Positions 24,407 to 32,967 of a stretch of 43,928 nucleotides of DNA are shown in pieces. The DNA is from Rickettsiales bacterium UBA2645 (GTDB lineage: Bacteria; Pseudomonadota; Alphaproteobacteria; Rickettsiales; UBA1997), in the NCBI GenBank assembly GCA_002359655.1, contig DENL01000006.1, positions 94,368 to 138,295 of the forward strand, written 5' to 3'. Below the pieces are notes generated by a model that made no database searches, was not told where the DNA came from, and saw only the letters and a program-made list of their open reading frames with translations. The position numbers were made by a program, and so were the translations under genes. Within the stretch, counting starts at the first letter, position 1. The number at the start of each line of letters is the position of its first letter.

Positions 24407-25396
24407 TTAGAGTTTGATTCCGACTTTCTTAAGATCAGCATCAACCATCATTTTTACTAATTCTTTAAAACCAACTTTTGGTTTCCAGCCTAGTTTCTGT
24501 CTGGCTTTGCTTGAATCACCAATCAATAAATCAACCTCTGCGGGACGGAAATATTTCTCGCTAATTTCAACATGTTTTTTCCAATCCAAGCCAGCGTAGC
24601 CGAAAGATTCGTCTAAGAATTCTTTTACTGAATAGGTTTCTCCCGTGGCAATAACGTAGTCATCTGCTTCGTCTTGTTGCAGCATTAACCACATTGCTTC
24701 AACGTAATCACCAGCAAAACCCCAGTCGCGTTTAGCATCTAAATTTCCCAAATAAAGTTTGTCAGCTTTTTTCGACACAATATCAGCAAGGCCGCGAGTG
24801 ATTTTGCGAGTAACAAAAGTTTCACCCCTTCTTGGCGATTCGTGATTAAATAAAATACCGCTGCAAGCAAAAATTCCGTAGCTTTCGCGGTAGTTTACTG
24901 TCAACCAATGTGAATAAAGTTTAGCGCAAGCGTAAGGGCTGCGAGGATAAAAAGGTGTAGATTCTTTTTGTGGAATTTCTTGCACTTTTCCAAACATTTC
25001 GCTTGAAGAAGCTTGGTAAAATTTGGTTTTTATACGCGTATCTTTGATGGCATCTAAAACACGGCAAGTACCTGTTGCATCAACATCTGTAGTATATTCT
25101 GGAATATCAAAACTAACTTTTACGTGGCTTTGCGCTGCTAAATTGTAAACTTCGTCAGGTACTATTTTTTCAAGCAAACGTGACATGCTTGAAGCATCGG
25201 CCAAATCTCCGTAGTGCAAAAAAAGTTTAACTCCTAAAATTCTTGGATCGTTGTAAAGATGGTCGATCCGATCAGTATTGAAGCTGCTTGATCTTCTAAT
25301 AACGCCGTGAACTTCGTAACCTTTGGCAAGTAAAAGTTCTGCCAAGTAGGATCCGTCTTGGCCAGTTATGCCCGTGATTAGTGCTTTTTTTGTCAT
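24407..25396 (-). CDS. gmd: GDP-mannose 4,6-dehydratase
   Basis: NADP-dependent short-chain dehydratase that turns GDP-mannose into GDP-4-keto-6-deoxymannose, the precursor of GDP-fucose, GDP-rhamnose and GDP-perosamine. The N-terminal GITGQDGSYLAELLLAKGY is the cofactor-binding glycine motif. The catalytic residues are S131-S132-E133 and Y155-x3-K159 (YACAKLYSHW). RRSSSFNTDRIDHLY and FNHESPRRGETFVTRKI are Gmd signatures, and 329 residues is slightly short but complete. No GDP-sugar reductase or epimerase follows, so the final sugar is unknown. It is divergent from sdhC. A role in the surface polysaccharide is likely. Confidence 0.95.
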   Translation of the reverse strand: MTKKALITGITGQDGSYLAELLLAKGYEVHGVIRRSSSFNTDRIDHLYNDPRILGVKLFLHYGDLADASSMSRLLEKIVPDEVYNLAAQSHVKVSFDIPEYTTDVDATGTCRVLDAIKDTRIKTKFYQASSSEMFGKVQEIPQKESTPFYPRSPYACAKLYSHWLTVNYRESYGIFACSGILFNHESPRRGETFVTRKITRGLADIVSKKADKLYLGNLDAKRDWGFAGDYVEAMWLMLQQDEADDYVIATGETYSVKEFLDESFGYAGLDWKKHVEISEKYFRPAEVDLLIGDSSKARQKLGWKPKVGFKELVKMMVDADLKKVGIKL

Positions 25397-25482
25397 TTGT
25401 TCTAGAAATTTGAGATTTGTTAGAATTTGTCATTTTCTAAAAATAACTAGAAGCGATGCAAGAAAAAATCTTCAAAATTTTA

Positions 25483-25511
25483 TTGTAAAGATTGGCAGCA
25501 GTTCTTAAATT
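25483..25511 (+). promoter_or_regulatory. Possible promoter of the sdh operon
   Basis: TTGTAA at 25483-25488 and TAAATT at 25506-25511 are 17 bases apart and match four of six positions of each sigma-70 consensus, 37 bases before the sdhC ATG. The 151-base gap also has to hold the gmd promoter. The call is tentative because the region is very AT-rich. Confidence 0.3.
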
Positions 25512-25547
25512 ACAGACACAAAAATCTTTTAAATTTTTTTCACGAAA

Positions 25548-25985
25548 ATGACTAATAAAAAGACTTCCAAAGCCTCGACATCAAACAGGCCAACCTCTCC
25601 TCATATACAAATTTACAGGTGGAATATTTCTTCTTTTACCTCAATTCTTCACCGCCTTACAGGTGCAGCGCTTTACTTTTCAGTTTTAATACTTTCTTGG
25701 TACATTGTTTTTTACACTTACCAAACCGTGATCGCTCCTGCTGAATCTGAAAGTTGTGATTGCCCGATCAATCAACTTATTGACTACGCTTTCATAGTAG
25801 CGGGAATTTTTATTACCTTTGCGCTCTACTACCACCTATGCAACGGAGTTCGTCATTTATTTTGGGATATCGGTAAAGGCTTTGAAAAAGAAACTTCGGC
25901 TACTAACGGCTATCTTGTAATTATCACCTCAATTATCATTACTGCCATTACAATTGGCGCAGTAGTTTATTTTAAAATATCATAA
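25548..25985 (+). CDS. sdhC: Succinate dehydrogenase cytochrome b556 subunit
   Basis: Membrane anchor of complex II, binding haem b and ubiquinone. The 145 residues have a polar N-tail with RPTSPHIQIYRWNISSFTSILHRLTGAALYFS, the SdhC signature, then three membrane spans (about 40-62, 80-100 and 121-143). The second carries YYHLCNGVRHLFWDIGKGFE, in which the first His of the HLxxGxRH-like motif is the probable haem ligand. A CDC pair in SESCDCPIN lies in a loop, which is uncommon. It is first in sdhCDAB, two bases before sdhD. Confidence 0.93.
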   Translation: MTNKKTSKASTSNRPTSPHIQIYRWNISSFTSILHRLTGAALYFSVLILSWYIVFYTYQTVIAPAESESCDCPINQLIDYAFIVAGIFITFALYYHLCNGVRHLFWDIGKGFEKETSATNGYLVIITSIIITAITIGAVVYFKIS

Positions 25986-25987
25986 AC

Positions 25988-26347
25988 ATGAAAATTAAAA
26001 TCGCTCCTTCAACAAAAACTGGCGCTCATCATTGGTTAAATCAGAGAATATCTGCAATCGCTCTTATTCCTTTGGTTATTTGGTTCGCAATTTCTTTTAT
26101 TCAGATTGCTGAAGACCCACAAGGATACTTACCAGTTTTTTTTGCTTATCCTCTTAATGCTGTAATGTCTATTCTATTAATTACGTCTTCACTTTATCAC
26201 GGCTCTCTTGGCATGCGCGTCATAATTGAAGATTACATTTCTAATAAAACCAAAATGCATTTTTTTATAATGTTAGTACATTTCGTTTCAATTACGACTG
26301 CCGTTGCAGCAGTTGTTGCCATAATCAGACTTCACTTAATTGGATAA
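25988..26347 (+). CDS. sdhD: Succinate dehydrogenase hydrophobic membrane anchor subunit
   Basis: Second membrane anchor of complex II, 119 residues with three spans (about 22-42, 56-75 and 90-113). The N-terminal GAHHWLNQRISAIALIPLVIWF is the alphaproteobacterial SdhD block, and SSLYHGSLGMRVIIEDYI is the haem/quinone-side motif with its His. It is two bases after sdhC and three before sdhA, so the cluster is one transcript. Confidence 0.92.
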   Translation: MKIKIAPSTKTGAHHWLNQRISAIALIPLVIWFAISFIQIAEDPQGYLPVFFAYPLNAVMSILLITSSLYHGSLGMRVIIEDYISNKTKMHFFIMLVHFVSITTAVAAVVAIIRLHLIG

Positions 26348-26350
26348 ATC

Positions 26351-28150
26351 ATGTCAGAGAAAAAAATTGGAAATTACGCAGTAATCGATCACGAATTTGA
26401 TGTTGTAGTTGTTGGCGCTGGTGGTGCTGGACTTCGTGCCACTTTTGGCATGGCGCAAAAAGGTCTTTCGACCGCTTGTATTTCAAAAGTTTTCCCAACT
26501 CGTTCACATACTGTTGCCGCTCAAGGCGGAATTTCTGCCGCTTTAGGAAATATGGGCGAAGACGACTGGCGTTGGCATATGTACGATACTATCAAAGGTT
26601 CTGACTGGCTTGGTGATCAGGACGCTATTGAATATATGTGTCGCGAGGCTCCAGAAGCAATCATCGAACTTGAACACTACGGCGTTCCTTTTTCGCGCAC
26701 CATTGACGGCAAAATTTATCAACGCCCTTTTGGTGGAATGACTAAACAATTTGGTGAAGGCGGCCCCGCACAAAGAACCTGCGCCGCAGCTGACAGAACA
26801 GGACACGCAATTCTTCACACGCTTTACCAGCAATCGCTAAAACATAACGCCCAGTTTTTTATCGAATATTTCGCTCTCGATCTAATCATGGAAAACGGCA
26901 TTTGTCGAGGTGTTACTGCACTTTCACTTCTTGACGGCACTATGCATCGCTTCAAAGCTCAAATGGTAGTTTTAGCAACTGGTGGTTACGGTCGCGCTTA
27001 TTTTTCTGCTACTTCTGCCCACACTTGTACAGGCGATGGAAATGCTATGGTTCTGCGCGCTGGGCTTCCTTTGCAGGATATGGAATTCGTACAATTTCAC
27101 CCAACCGGAGTTTACGGTTCGGGCTGTTTAATCACTGAAGGCGCTCGCGGTGAAGGCGGATATTTAGTCAATTCCGAAGGCGAAAGATTCATGGAGCGTT
27201 ATGCGCCAAGCGCTAAAGATTTAGCCAGCCGCGACGTAGTTTCTCGAGCTATGACCATGGAAATTCTCGGTGGTCGTGGTGTTGGTCCGAATAAAGACCA
27301 TATTTATTTGCATTTGAATCATCTCGATCCAGCAATTCTTCATGAACGCTTACCCGGAATTTCTGAAACCGCTAAAATCTTTGCTGGAGTTGATGTCACT
27401 AAACAACCAATTCCTGTCTTACCAACCGTTCACTACAATATGGGCGGTATCCCAACCAATTTTAAAGCTGAAGTCTTAACAGTAAAAAATGGCAAAACTG
27501 AGATAGTTCACGGCTTGATGGCAATTGGAGAAGCCGCTTGTGTTTCAGTTCACGGCGCTAATCGACTTGGTTCAAATTCGCTTCTGGATTTGGTTGTATT
27601 TGGTCGCGCTGCTGCAATTCAAGCTGCTGAAGTTGTTAAGCCTAATGCGGTTCAGGCAAATTTGGCAAATGATGCGGGAGAAGAATCAATTGCTCGTTTT
27701 GACAAAATCAGAAATTCTAAAGGCAAGATTCCTACCGCCAAAATCAGAAGTGAAATGCAAAATTGCATGCAGCTTCACGCTGCCGTGTTTAGAACCGAAG
27801 ATTCAATGTCGAAAGGCATGGAAAAAATGCACAATATTTTTAAAAATTTTGAAGATCTTCACATTGAAGATCGCGGCTTGATATGGAATAGCGATTTAGT
27901 CGAAGCATTGGAACTAGATAATTTGCGTAGCCAAGCTTTGGTTACAATCAGTTGCGCACTTAATCGCAAAGAAAGCCGTGGCGCTCAAGCTCGCGATGAT
28001 TATAAAGATCGTGACGACGAAAATTGGTTAAAACATTCGGTCATGTGGTGCGATGAAAATGGCAACACAAAAATCGATTACCGTGAAGTAGTCCTTAAAC
28101 CAATGAGCAACGATGTTCAGGCTTTTCCTCCAAAAAAACGAGTTTATTAA
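26351..28150 (+). CDS. sdhA: Succinate dehydrogenase flavoprotein subunit
   Basis: FAD subunit that oxidises succinate to fumarate on the cytoplasmic side of complex II. The 599 residues are the standard length. The dinucleotide motif is VVGAGGAGLRA near 20-30, and H53 in TRSHTVAAQGG is the site of covalent FAD attachment. FGGMTKQFGEGGPAQRTCAAADRTGH, EFVQFHPTGVYGSGCLITEGARGEGG and TVHYNMGGIPTN are family blocks, and the GANRLGSNSLLDLVVFGR stretch is near-invariant. The C-terminal RDDYKDRDDENWLKHSV region is complete. The codons are richer in G and C than in neighbouring genes, as is common for conserved, highly expressed genes. Confidence 0.98.
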   Translation: MSEKKIGNYAVIDHEFDVVVVGAGGAGLRATFGMAQKGLSTACISKVFPTRSHTVAAQGGISAALGNMGEDDWRWHMYDTIKGSDWLGDQDAIEYMCREAPEAIIELEHYGVPFSRTIDGKIYQRPFGGMTKQFGEGGPAQRTCAAADRTGHAILHTLYQQSLKHNAQFFIEYFALDLIMENGICRGVTALSLLDGTMHRFKAQMVVLATGGYGRAYFSATSAHTCTGDGNAMVLRAGLPLQDMEFVQFHPTGVYGSGCLITEGARGEGGYLVNSEGERFMERYAPSAKDLASRDVVSRAMTMEILGGRGVGPNKDHIYLHLNHLDPAILHERLPGISETAKIFAGVDVTKQPIPVLPTVHYNMGGIPTNFKAEVLTVKNGKTEIVHGLMAIGEAACVSVHGANRLGSNSLLDLVVFGRAAAIQAAEVVKPNAVQANLANDAGEESIARFDKIRNSKGKIPTAKIRSEMQNCMQLHAAVFRTEDSMSKGMEKMHNIFKNFEDLHIEDRGLIWNSDLVEALELDNLRSQALVTISCALNRKESRGAQARDDYKDRDDENWLKHSVMWCDENGNTKIDYREVVLKPMSNDVQAFPPKKRVY

Positions 28151-28167
28151 AACGAAAATAAAAATTT

Positions 28168-28965
28168 ATGGCAGAGTTTACACTTCCTAAAAATTCAAAG
28201 ATCGACAAAAAAGCTGGCAGAACTTTCAAGGCTAAAGAAGGCGCAAAGAATGTTCGAGTCTTCGAAGTTTACCGCTACGATCCTGAAGATATCGAAAAAA
28301 CAAATCCACATATCGATAAATTTGAAATCGATATTGATGACTGTGGACCAATGGTTCTGGACGCTTTAATTAAGATTAAATCTGAACATGACTCTTCAGT
28401 AACTTTTCGCCGCTCTTGTCGTGAAGGAATCTGCGGCTCATGCGCTATGAATATTGATGGCACAAACACTCTTGCTTGCACCAAAGCAATTTCTGACTGT
28501 AAAAGTGGTGATGTTAAAATCTATCCACTACCTCACATGCCAGTGATTAAAGATTTAGTTCCAGATTTAACTCATTTTTACGAGCAGCACAAATCAATCA
28601 AACCTTGGCTCCAAGCTGAAACTCCTGAAAATCCTAATAAAGAAAGATTACAATCTCCTGAAGACCGCGAAAAGCTCGACGGCCTTTACGAATGCATCAT
28701 GTGTGCTTGCTGCTCAACTTCATGTCCAAGCTATTGGTGGAATGGTGACAAATACTTAGGCCCTGCAGTTTTACTACAAGCTCAAAGATGGATTGTCGAT
28801 TCACGTGATGAAGCAACCGACGAGAGATTAGACGCTTTAGAAGATCCGTTTAAACTTTATCGTTGCCACACCATCATGAATTGTACCAACTCTTGTCCGA
28901 AAGGCCTAAATCCAGCAAAAGCAATAGCTTCAATCAAACAGGCAATAGCAGATCGCAAAGCTTAA
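28168..28965 (+). CDS. sdhB: Succinate dehydrogenase iron-sulfur subunit
   Basis: Electron-transfer subunit of complex II with three Fe-S clusters. The 265 residues have the 2Fe-2S Cys set CREGICGSC followed by AC, the 4Fe-4S set CIMCACCSTSC, and the 3Fe-4S set CHTIMNCTNSCPKGLNP. The N-terminal 30 residues are Lys-rich and longer than in E. coli, as is usual for alphaproteobacterial and mitochondrial SdhB. It follows sdhA by 17 bases and ends the operon. An 11-base-pair hairpin lies 12 bases after its stop. Confidence 0.97.
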   Translation: MAEFTLPKNSKIDKKAGRTFKAKEGAKNVRVFEVYRYDPEDIEKTNPHIDKFEIDIDDCGPMVLDALIKIKSEHDSSVTFRRSCREGICGSCAMNIDGTNTLACTKAISDCKSGDVKIYPLPHMPVIKDLVPDLTHFYEQHKSIKPWLQAETPENPNKERLQSPEDREKLDGLYECIMCACCSTSCPSYWWNGDKYLGPAVLLQAQRWIVDSRDEATDERLDALEDPFKLYRCHTIMNCTNSCPKGLNPAKAIASIKQAIADRKA

Positions 28966-28977
28966 TGATTTGTAAAT

Positions 28978-29022
28978 GAACCTCTGAAAATCCTTTAAAA
29001 AGTCCTAATTCTTCAGAGGTTC
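28978..29022 (+). terminator. Hairpin after sdhB (possible terminator or RNA end)
   Basis: GAACCTCTGAA at 28978-28988 and TTCAGAGGTTC at 29012-29022 are perfect inverted copies of 11 bases separated by a 23-base loop. It lies between sdhB and proC. No uninterrupted T-run follows (CTAAAATACTATTTT), so it may be a weak terminator or an mRNA-stabilising 3' structure rather than a classic rho-independent terminator. Confidence 0.55.
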
Positions 29023-29066
29023 CTAAAATACTATTTTAATTTTGCTTCAACCTAAAGATTTTTAAA

Positions 29067-29876
29067 ATGAAGAATATTCTCTTTTTTGGTTGTGGCAAAA
29101 TGGGTTCTATTATTGCCAATAATCTACTTGAAGAAAAAACAGCCCTAGCCTCTCAAATAAAGGTTGTAAAACCATCTCGAAAAAATCGCATTCCTTCTTT
29201 AGAATATTTTAAAAACATCAAAGAGTTACCAAAAAATTATCAAGCGGATTTGGTTTTTTTAGCAATAAAACCTCAAGACTCAGAAAAATCTTTAAGTGAA
29301 CTTGCACAGAGCTTGGCCTTGCACAAAGATACTATTTTAATTTCAATTTTGGCTGGCAAAAAAATTGACTTCCTTGAGAAAATTTTTGGCGAAAAGTCAA
29401 AAATCATTAGATCGATGCCAAATCTTCCAATACAGGATTCTCAAGGCATAATAACCTATTTTTGTAATCGAAATATTAAAGAATCCGAATTAAAAAAATT
29501 AGAAAAAATATTCAGCAAATTCGGCTCATCTTACAAACTTCCAGACGAAAATTTATTTGATGCCGCAACTGCAATTTTTGGTTCTGGTCCTGCTTATATT
29601 TTTCTTCTGGAAGAAATTTTTACAGAAATTGCTCTGAGTTACAAAATTGACAAGAAGCAAACTAAAGAATTAGTTAAGCGTTTATTTTTGGGTAGCTCTT
29701 TGATGTCTGCTAATTCTGATCTAGAATTTTCTGAATTACGTAAATCCGTAACTTCTAAAGGTGGAACTACAGCTTTAGCTTTAGAAGTTTTGCAAAAAAA
29801 CTCTGCACTTAAAAATATCTTAAAAAAAGCTATCGATGCCGCTAAGAAAAAATCAAGCCAACTTGCTAAGCAATAA
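29067..29876 (+). CDS. proC: Pyrroline-5-carboxylate reductase
   Basis: NAD(P)H-dependent enzyme for the last step of proline synthesis. The 269 residues show the Rossmann motif FFGCGKMGSIIANNLLEE near 5-22, VFLAIKPQD near 66-74, RSMPNLPI near 113-120, and the C-terminal dimerisation region with FGSGPAYIFLLEEIF and VTSKGGTTALALEVL. The gene is complete. Its 3' end overlaps the next frame by up to 41 bases. The proA and proB partners are not visible. Confidence 0.93.
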   Translation: MKNILFFGCGKMGSIIANNLLEEKTALASQIKVVKPSRKNRIPSLEYFKNIKELPKNYQADLVFLAIKPQDSEKSLSELAQSLALHKDTILISILAGKKIDFLEKIFGEKSKIIRSMPNLPIQDSQGIITYFCNRNIKESELKKLEKIFSKFGSSYKLPDENLFDAATAIFGSGPAYIFLLEEIFTEIALSYKIDKKQTKELVKRLFLGSSLMSANSDLEFSELRKSVTSKGGTTALALEVLQKNSALKNILKKAIDAAKKKSSQLAKQ

Positions 29877-31134
29877 AGTCAAAAATTTTATTTTCACTTT
29901 TATCTTCTTAATTAGTCGGGCATTTGCTTTATTCTATTCCTTTCCTTGTATTACCGACGTTCCTAGTTATTTGGAGTGGTCCAAGAAACTGCAAAGTAAC
30001 TTGATACCTTACATTCAATTCAACTTTGAATATCCTCCCCTTGCCCTCATTCCGATCTACTGGTCAGGAATATTTTCAAATGCAGAACTCACTTCTTATT
30101 ATATTGCTTTTGCCTTTTTTATGTTTTCAGCCGATTTTTTTTGTTTAAAAATCTGCCAGAATTACTGCAAGAATCGTTTAGCAATGAATAAAGAACAGGT
30201 TTGTTATATGACTTTGCTCTACAGTTTATTTGGATTGTTGCTGTTTCGTATTCTCTATCATCGCTTAGATATTGTGGTCGCTCTCTTTTTCGTGACATCT
30301 TTATTTTTTTTCCAAACAAAAAATTCTAAAGTAACTCCGCAATTTTTTATCAATGGTCTGCTTGGATTTTTTTATAAAATTGTACCAGCTTTTATCATGC
30401 CTTCAGCTTTTATAATTAAAGCCTTTATCGCTGCAGAAAGCACAAAAGATTCGAAACAAATTATTAAAAAAATTTTCTTAAATTCACTACTCTTTGCAGT
30501 AAGCTTAGCTGCAATTACTTGGACATTGGAAATTTATACCAATCATAGGTTTATTGATAATATGCTTTATCACCAAAAGCGCGGGATTCAGATAGAATCA
30601 AGCTACGGATCTTTTTTGTTGATAAAGAATTTATTGATCAGCAGCAGTCATTCTGAGATTTATAGCGCTTTTGGTTCTTATAATGTTTTAGGTAATAATT
30701 CTTTTGAATTTAGCGCAAAATTCTTTGGAAATCTGATTTTATGCTGTTTTTACTCAGCACTATTTTTCATTTTTTTGTTTAAAAAAAATCTTGGCAAAAA
30801 AATTAAGTTTTCTGAAAAGCAGTTTTTGGAAGTAACTTTAATAACCATTTTGCTGTTAATTTCCTTTCAGCGCATTTTGTCACCACAATTCTTCATTTGG
30901 CTGATTCCAATTTCAGCAATGTGGTTGGCTCAAAATCGCTATCTAAAATTTTTAGTTATTTTTTCTTTTCTGTTTTTTAGCACATTCTTCCTTTTCTCGG
31001 TTGACTATATTTCTTTAATAGATGAGTCGCCAATTATGGTTACTACTCTCTTTTTAAGGAATTGCGTCTTAATAATTTTTACAATTTGGCTTACGATTAA
31101 TTTTTTAAAAAACCTGAAAAATGCTGCCCACTAA
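29836..31134 (+). CDS. Polytopic membrane protein resembling GT87 (DUF2029) glycosyltransferases
   Basis: A 432-residue inner-membrane protein with about nine or ten hydrophobic spans. The first loop holds D41 (CITDVPSYLEW) and E65-YPPLALIP, a pattern typical of GT-C polyprenyl-phosphate sugar transferases of the GT87/DUF2029 type, and a late QRILSPQFFIWLIPI segment matches their C-terminal region. The substrate cannot be read. Start is uncertain: ATG at 29836 overlaps proC by 41 bases, but TTG at 29863 (overlap of 14) is also possible. It overlaps rnhA by 14 bases at its 3' end. Envelope glycan assembly is a reasonable inference. Confidence 0.65.
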   Translation: MPLRKNQANLLSNKVKNFIFTFIFLISRAFALFYSFPCITDVPSYLEWSKKLQSNLIPYIQFNFEYPPLALIPIYWSGIFSNAELTSYYIAFAFFMFSADFFCLKICQNYCKNRLAMNKEQVCYMTLLYSLFGLLLFRILYHRLDIVVALFFVTSLFFFQTKNSKVTPQFFINGLLGFFYKIVPAFIMPSAFIIKAFIAAESTKDSKQIIKKIFLNSLLFAVSLAAITWTLEIYTNHRFIDNMLYHQKRGIQIESSYGSFLLIKNLLISSSHSEIYSAFGSYNVLGNNSFEFSAKFFGNLILCCFYSALFFIFLFKKNLGKKIKFSEKQFLEVTLITILLLISFQRILSPQFFIWLIPISAMWLAQNRYLKFLVIFSFLFFSTFFLFSVDYISLIDESPIMVTTLFLRNCVLIIFTIWLTINFLKNLKNAAH

Positions 31135-31564
31135 TTCGATTATAGAAATTTACACTGACGGTGCGTGTCTAGGAAATCCTGGGCGTGGTGGCTTTGGCGC
31201 AATCTTGCTTTACAAAGAACATCGGAAAGAAATTTCGGGTTTTGAAAAAGAAACCACCAATAATCGTATGGAAATGCGAGCAGTTATTGAGGCGCTAAAA
31301 ACTCTAAAAAAAACTTCAGAAATAAAAATCTACACCGATAGCAAATATGTGATGGAAGGCATCACGAAATGGATTTTTAACTGGAAGAAAAACGGCTGGA
31401 AGGCTTCAGATAAAAAACCGGTGAAGAATGTTGATTTATGGCAAGAGCTAGACACTGAAGCTGCTAAACATCAAATAAGTTGGGTTTGGGTCAAAGGTCA
31501 CAACGGCAATTATTTTAATGAACAAGTTGACCAGCTTGCCAGAGAAGCGGCTGAAAAAAACTAG
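31121..31564 (+). CDS. rnhA: Ribonuclease HI
   Basis: Cleaves RNA in RNA-DNA hybrids. The catalytic acidic residues are all present in the 147-residue product: D13 (YTDGACLGNPG), E51 (NNRMEMRAVIEAL), D73 (YTDSKYVMEGI) and D137 (NEQVDQLAREA), with H127 in WVKGHNG as the flexible-loop His. The basic handle (WIFNWKKNGWKASDKKPVKN) is present, so this is the E. coli-like type. It begins inside the end of the membrane-protein gene (14-base overlap) and converges on the APC permease gene, eight bases away. Confidence 0.96.
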   Translation: MLPTNSIIEIYTDGACLGNPGRGGFGAILLYKEHRKEISGFEKETTNNRMEMRAVIEALKTLKKTSEIKIYTDSKYVMEGITKWIFNWKKNGWKASDKKPVKNVDLWQELDTEAAKHQISWVWVKGHNGNYFNEQVDQLAREAAEKN

Positions 31565-31572
31565 AAAATTTT

Positions 31573-32952
31573 TTACTTTTTGCCAAGCGGACTATTTCTG
31601 TAACCATAACCAAAATATAAAACCAAGCCAAAAATTGACCAAAACAAAAAGTAAATTCCGTTTTCAAGCAACAGGCTATAGACCAAATATCCGCAGCTGA
31701 TTATTGCTAAAGGTACTGTAACATAAACTGCGGGGCATTTAAAATTACGCGGCAAGTTTGGTTCGGTAATTCGTAAAATCAAAACGCCAAGAGCAACCAC
31801 AATAAATGAGCACAAGGTGCCAAGACTAGTCATGTGACTCAAAGTTTTTAGAGGAAAAAAACCAGAAATTAAAGCAACTGCAACCGAAACAAAAGCTATG
31901 GAAAAATGAGGAGTTCCAAATTTTTTATGCAACTTGCTAAAAGATTTAGGAATTAAGCCATCGCGAGCCATGACGAAAAAAATACGTGACTGACCATAAA
32001 CCAAAATCAGCAACACAGAAGTTATACCAGCAATTGCACCAGTTGCGACCAAAGCCGATCCGATGTTGCTACCATTATCACGCAAAGCTTTAGCCAGAGG
32101 TTCGGCATTATTTAAAGTATCATATTTAACAATTCCTGTAAGCACCAAAGACACTATGACATAAAGAACGGCGCAAATCACAGCAGAGAAAATAATACCA
32201 ATCGGTAAATCTTTTTTAGGATTCTTGCACTCTTCAGCAGCAGTAGCAACAGCATCAAAACCAATATAGGCATAAAAAACTGTGGCAGCACCCATAAAAA
32301 TTCCAGAAATTCCAAAAGGAGCAAAATCAGACCAGTTTTCAGTTTTAATCATTGGTGCTGCAACCACTAAGAAAAAGAAAATCACACTTAGTTTTACGGC
32401 GACTAAAATACGGTTCAGATTAACACTTTCTTTAGTACCGCGAAATAATAATACGCCGATAAAGAGTGAAATCAAAACCGCAGGCAGATTTATTATTCCT
32501 CCGTTAGCAGGAGAGTTAGCCAAATAACTTGGCACGATAATTCCACCAGTTTTCAAAATTCCAACCATGTAACCAGACCAACCAGAAGCAACAGTTGAAG
32601 CTCCAATAGCATATTCTAAAACCAATCCCCAACCAACCAACCAAGCAACAAACTCGCCAAGAACTACATAAGTATAAGTATAAGCGCTACCAGAAACAGG
32701 AACCATCGATGCTAATTCGGCATAAGCAAGACCAGCAAAAATACAAACTACTGAAGCTAAAAAATAAGAAATAGCAATCGCAGGACCAGCATAAGTCGCA
32801 GCAGCAATTCCTGTAACCACAAAAATTCCCGTACCGATCGTGCAGCCAATACCAATCATGATTAGATCGAAGGCGCCTAAGGTTTTTTTCAGAGTGCTTT
32901 TCTCAGCGTTATCAAGAATATCTTGAATACTTTTTTTGCGAAGGAGAGACAT
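31573..32952 (-). CDS. APC-superfamily amino acid permease (second tandem copy)
   Basis: An inner-membrane amino acid transporter of the APC superfamily, cationic amino acid transporter (CAT)-like, 459 residues with about 12 spans. The N-terminal GIGCTIGTGIFVVTGIAAATYAGPAI carries the unwound TM1 glycine motif GTGIF of the substrate site. The TM3 region AWLVGWGLVLEYAIGASTVASGWSGY and the AYIGFDAVATAAEECKNPKKDLPIGI block are typical of this group. The substrate is not determined. It lies 15 bases after a closely related gene, a tandem duplication, and converges on rnhA. Scavenging of host or environmental amino acids is the likely role. Confidence 0.85.
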   Translation of the reverse strand: MSLLRKKSIQDILDNAEKSTLKKTLGAFDLIMIGIGCTIGTGIFVVTGIAAATYAGPAIAISYFLASVVCIFAGLAYAELASMVPVSGSAYTYTYVVLGEFVAWLVGWGLVLEYAIGASTVASGWSGYMVGILKTGGIIVPSYLANSPANGGIINLPAVLISLFIGVLLFRGTKESVNLNRILVAVKLSVIFFFLVVAAPMIKTENWSDFAPFGISGIFMGAATVFYAYIGFDAVATAAEECKNPKKDLPIGIIFSAVICAVLYVIVSLVLTGIVKYDTLNNAEPLAKALRDNGSNIGSALVATGAIAGITSVLLILVYGQSRIFFVMARDGLIPKSFSKLHKKFGTPHFSIAFVSVAVALISGFFPLKTLSHMTSLGTLCSFIVVALGVLILRITEPNLPRNFKCPAVYVTVPLAIISCGYLVYSLLLENGIYFLFWSIFGLVLYFGYGYRNSPLGKK

Positions 32953-32967
32953 TTTATGAATTTAAAA

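Noticed and set aside
27525..27881. 118-codon frame inside sdhA
   Set aside because: It is an alternative frame of a strongly conserved gene.
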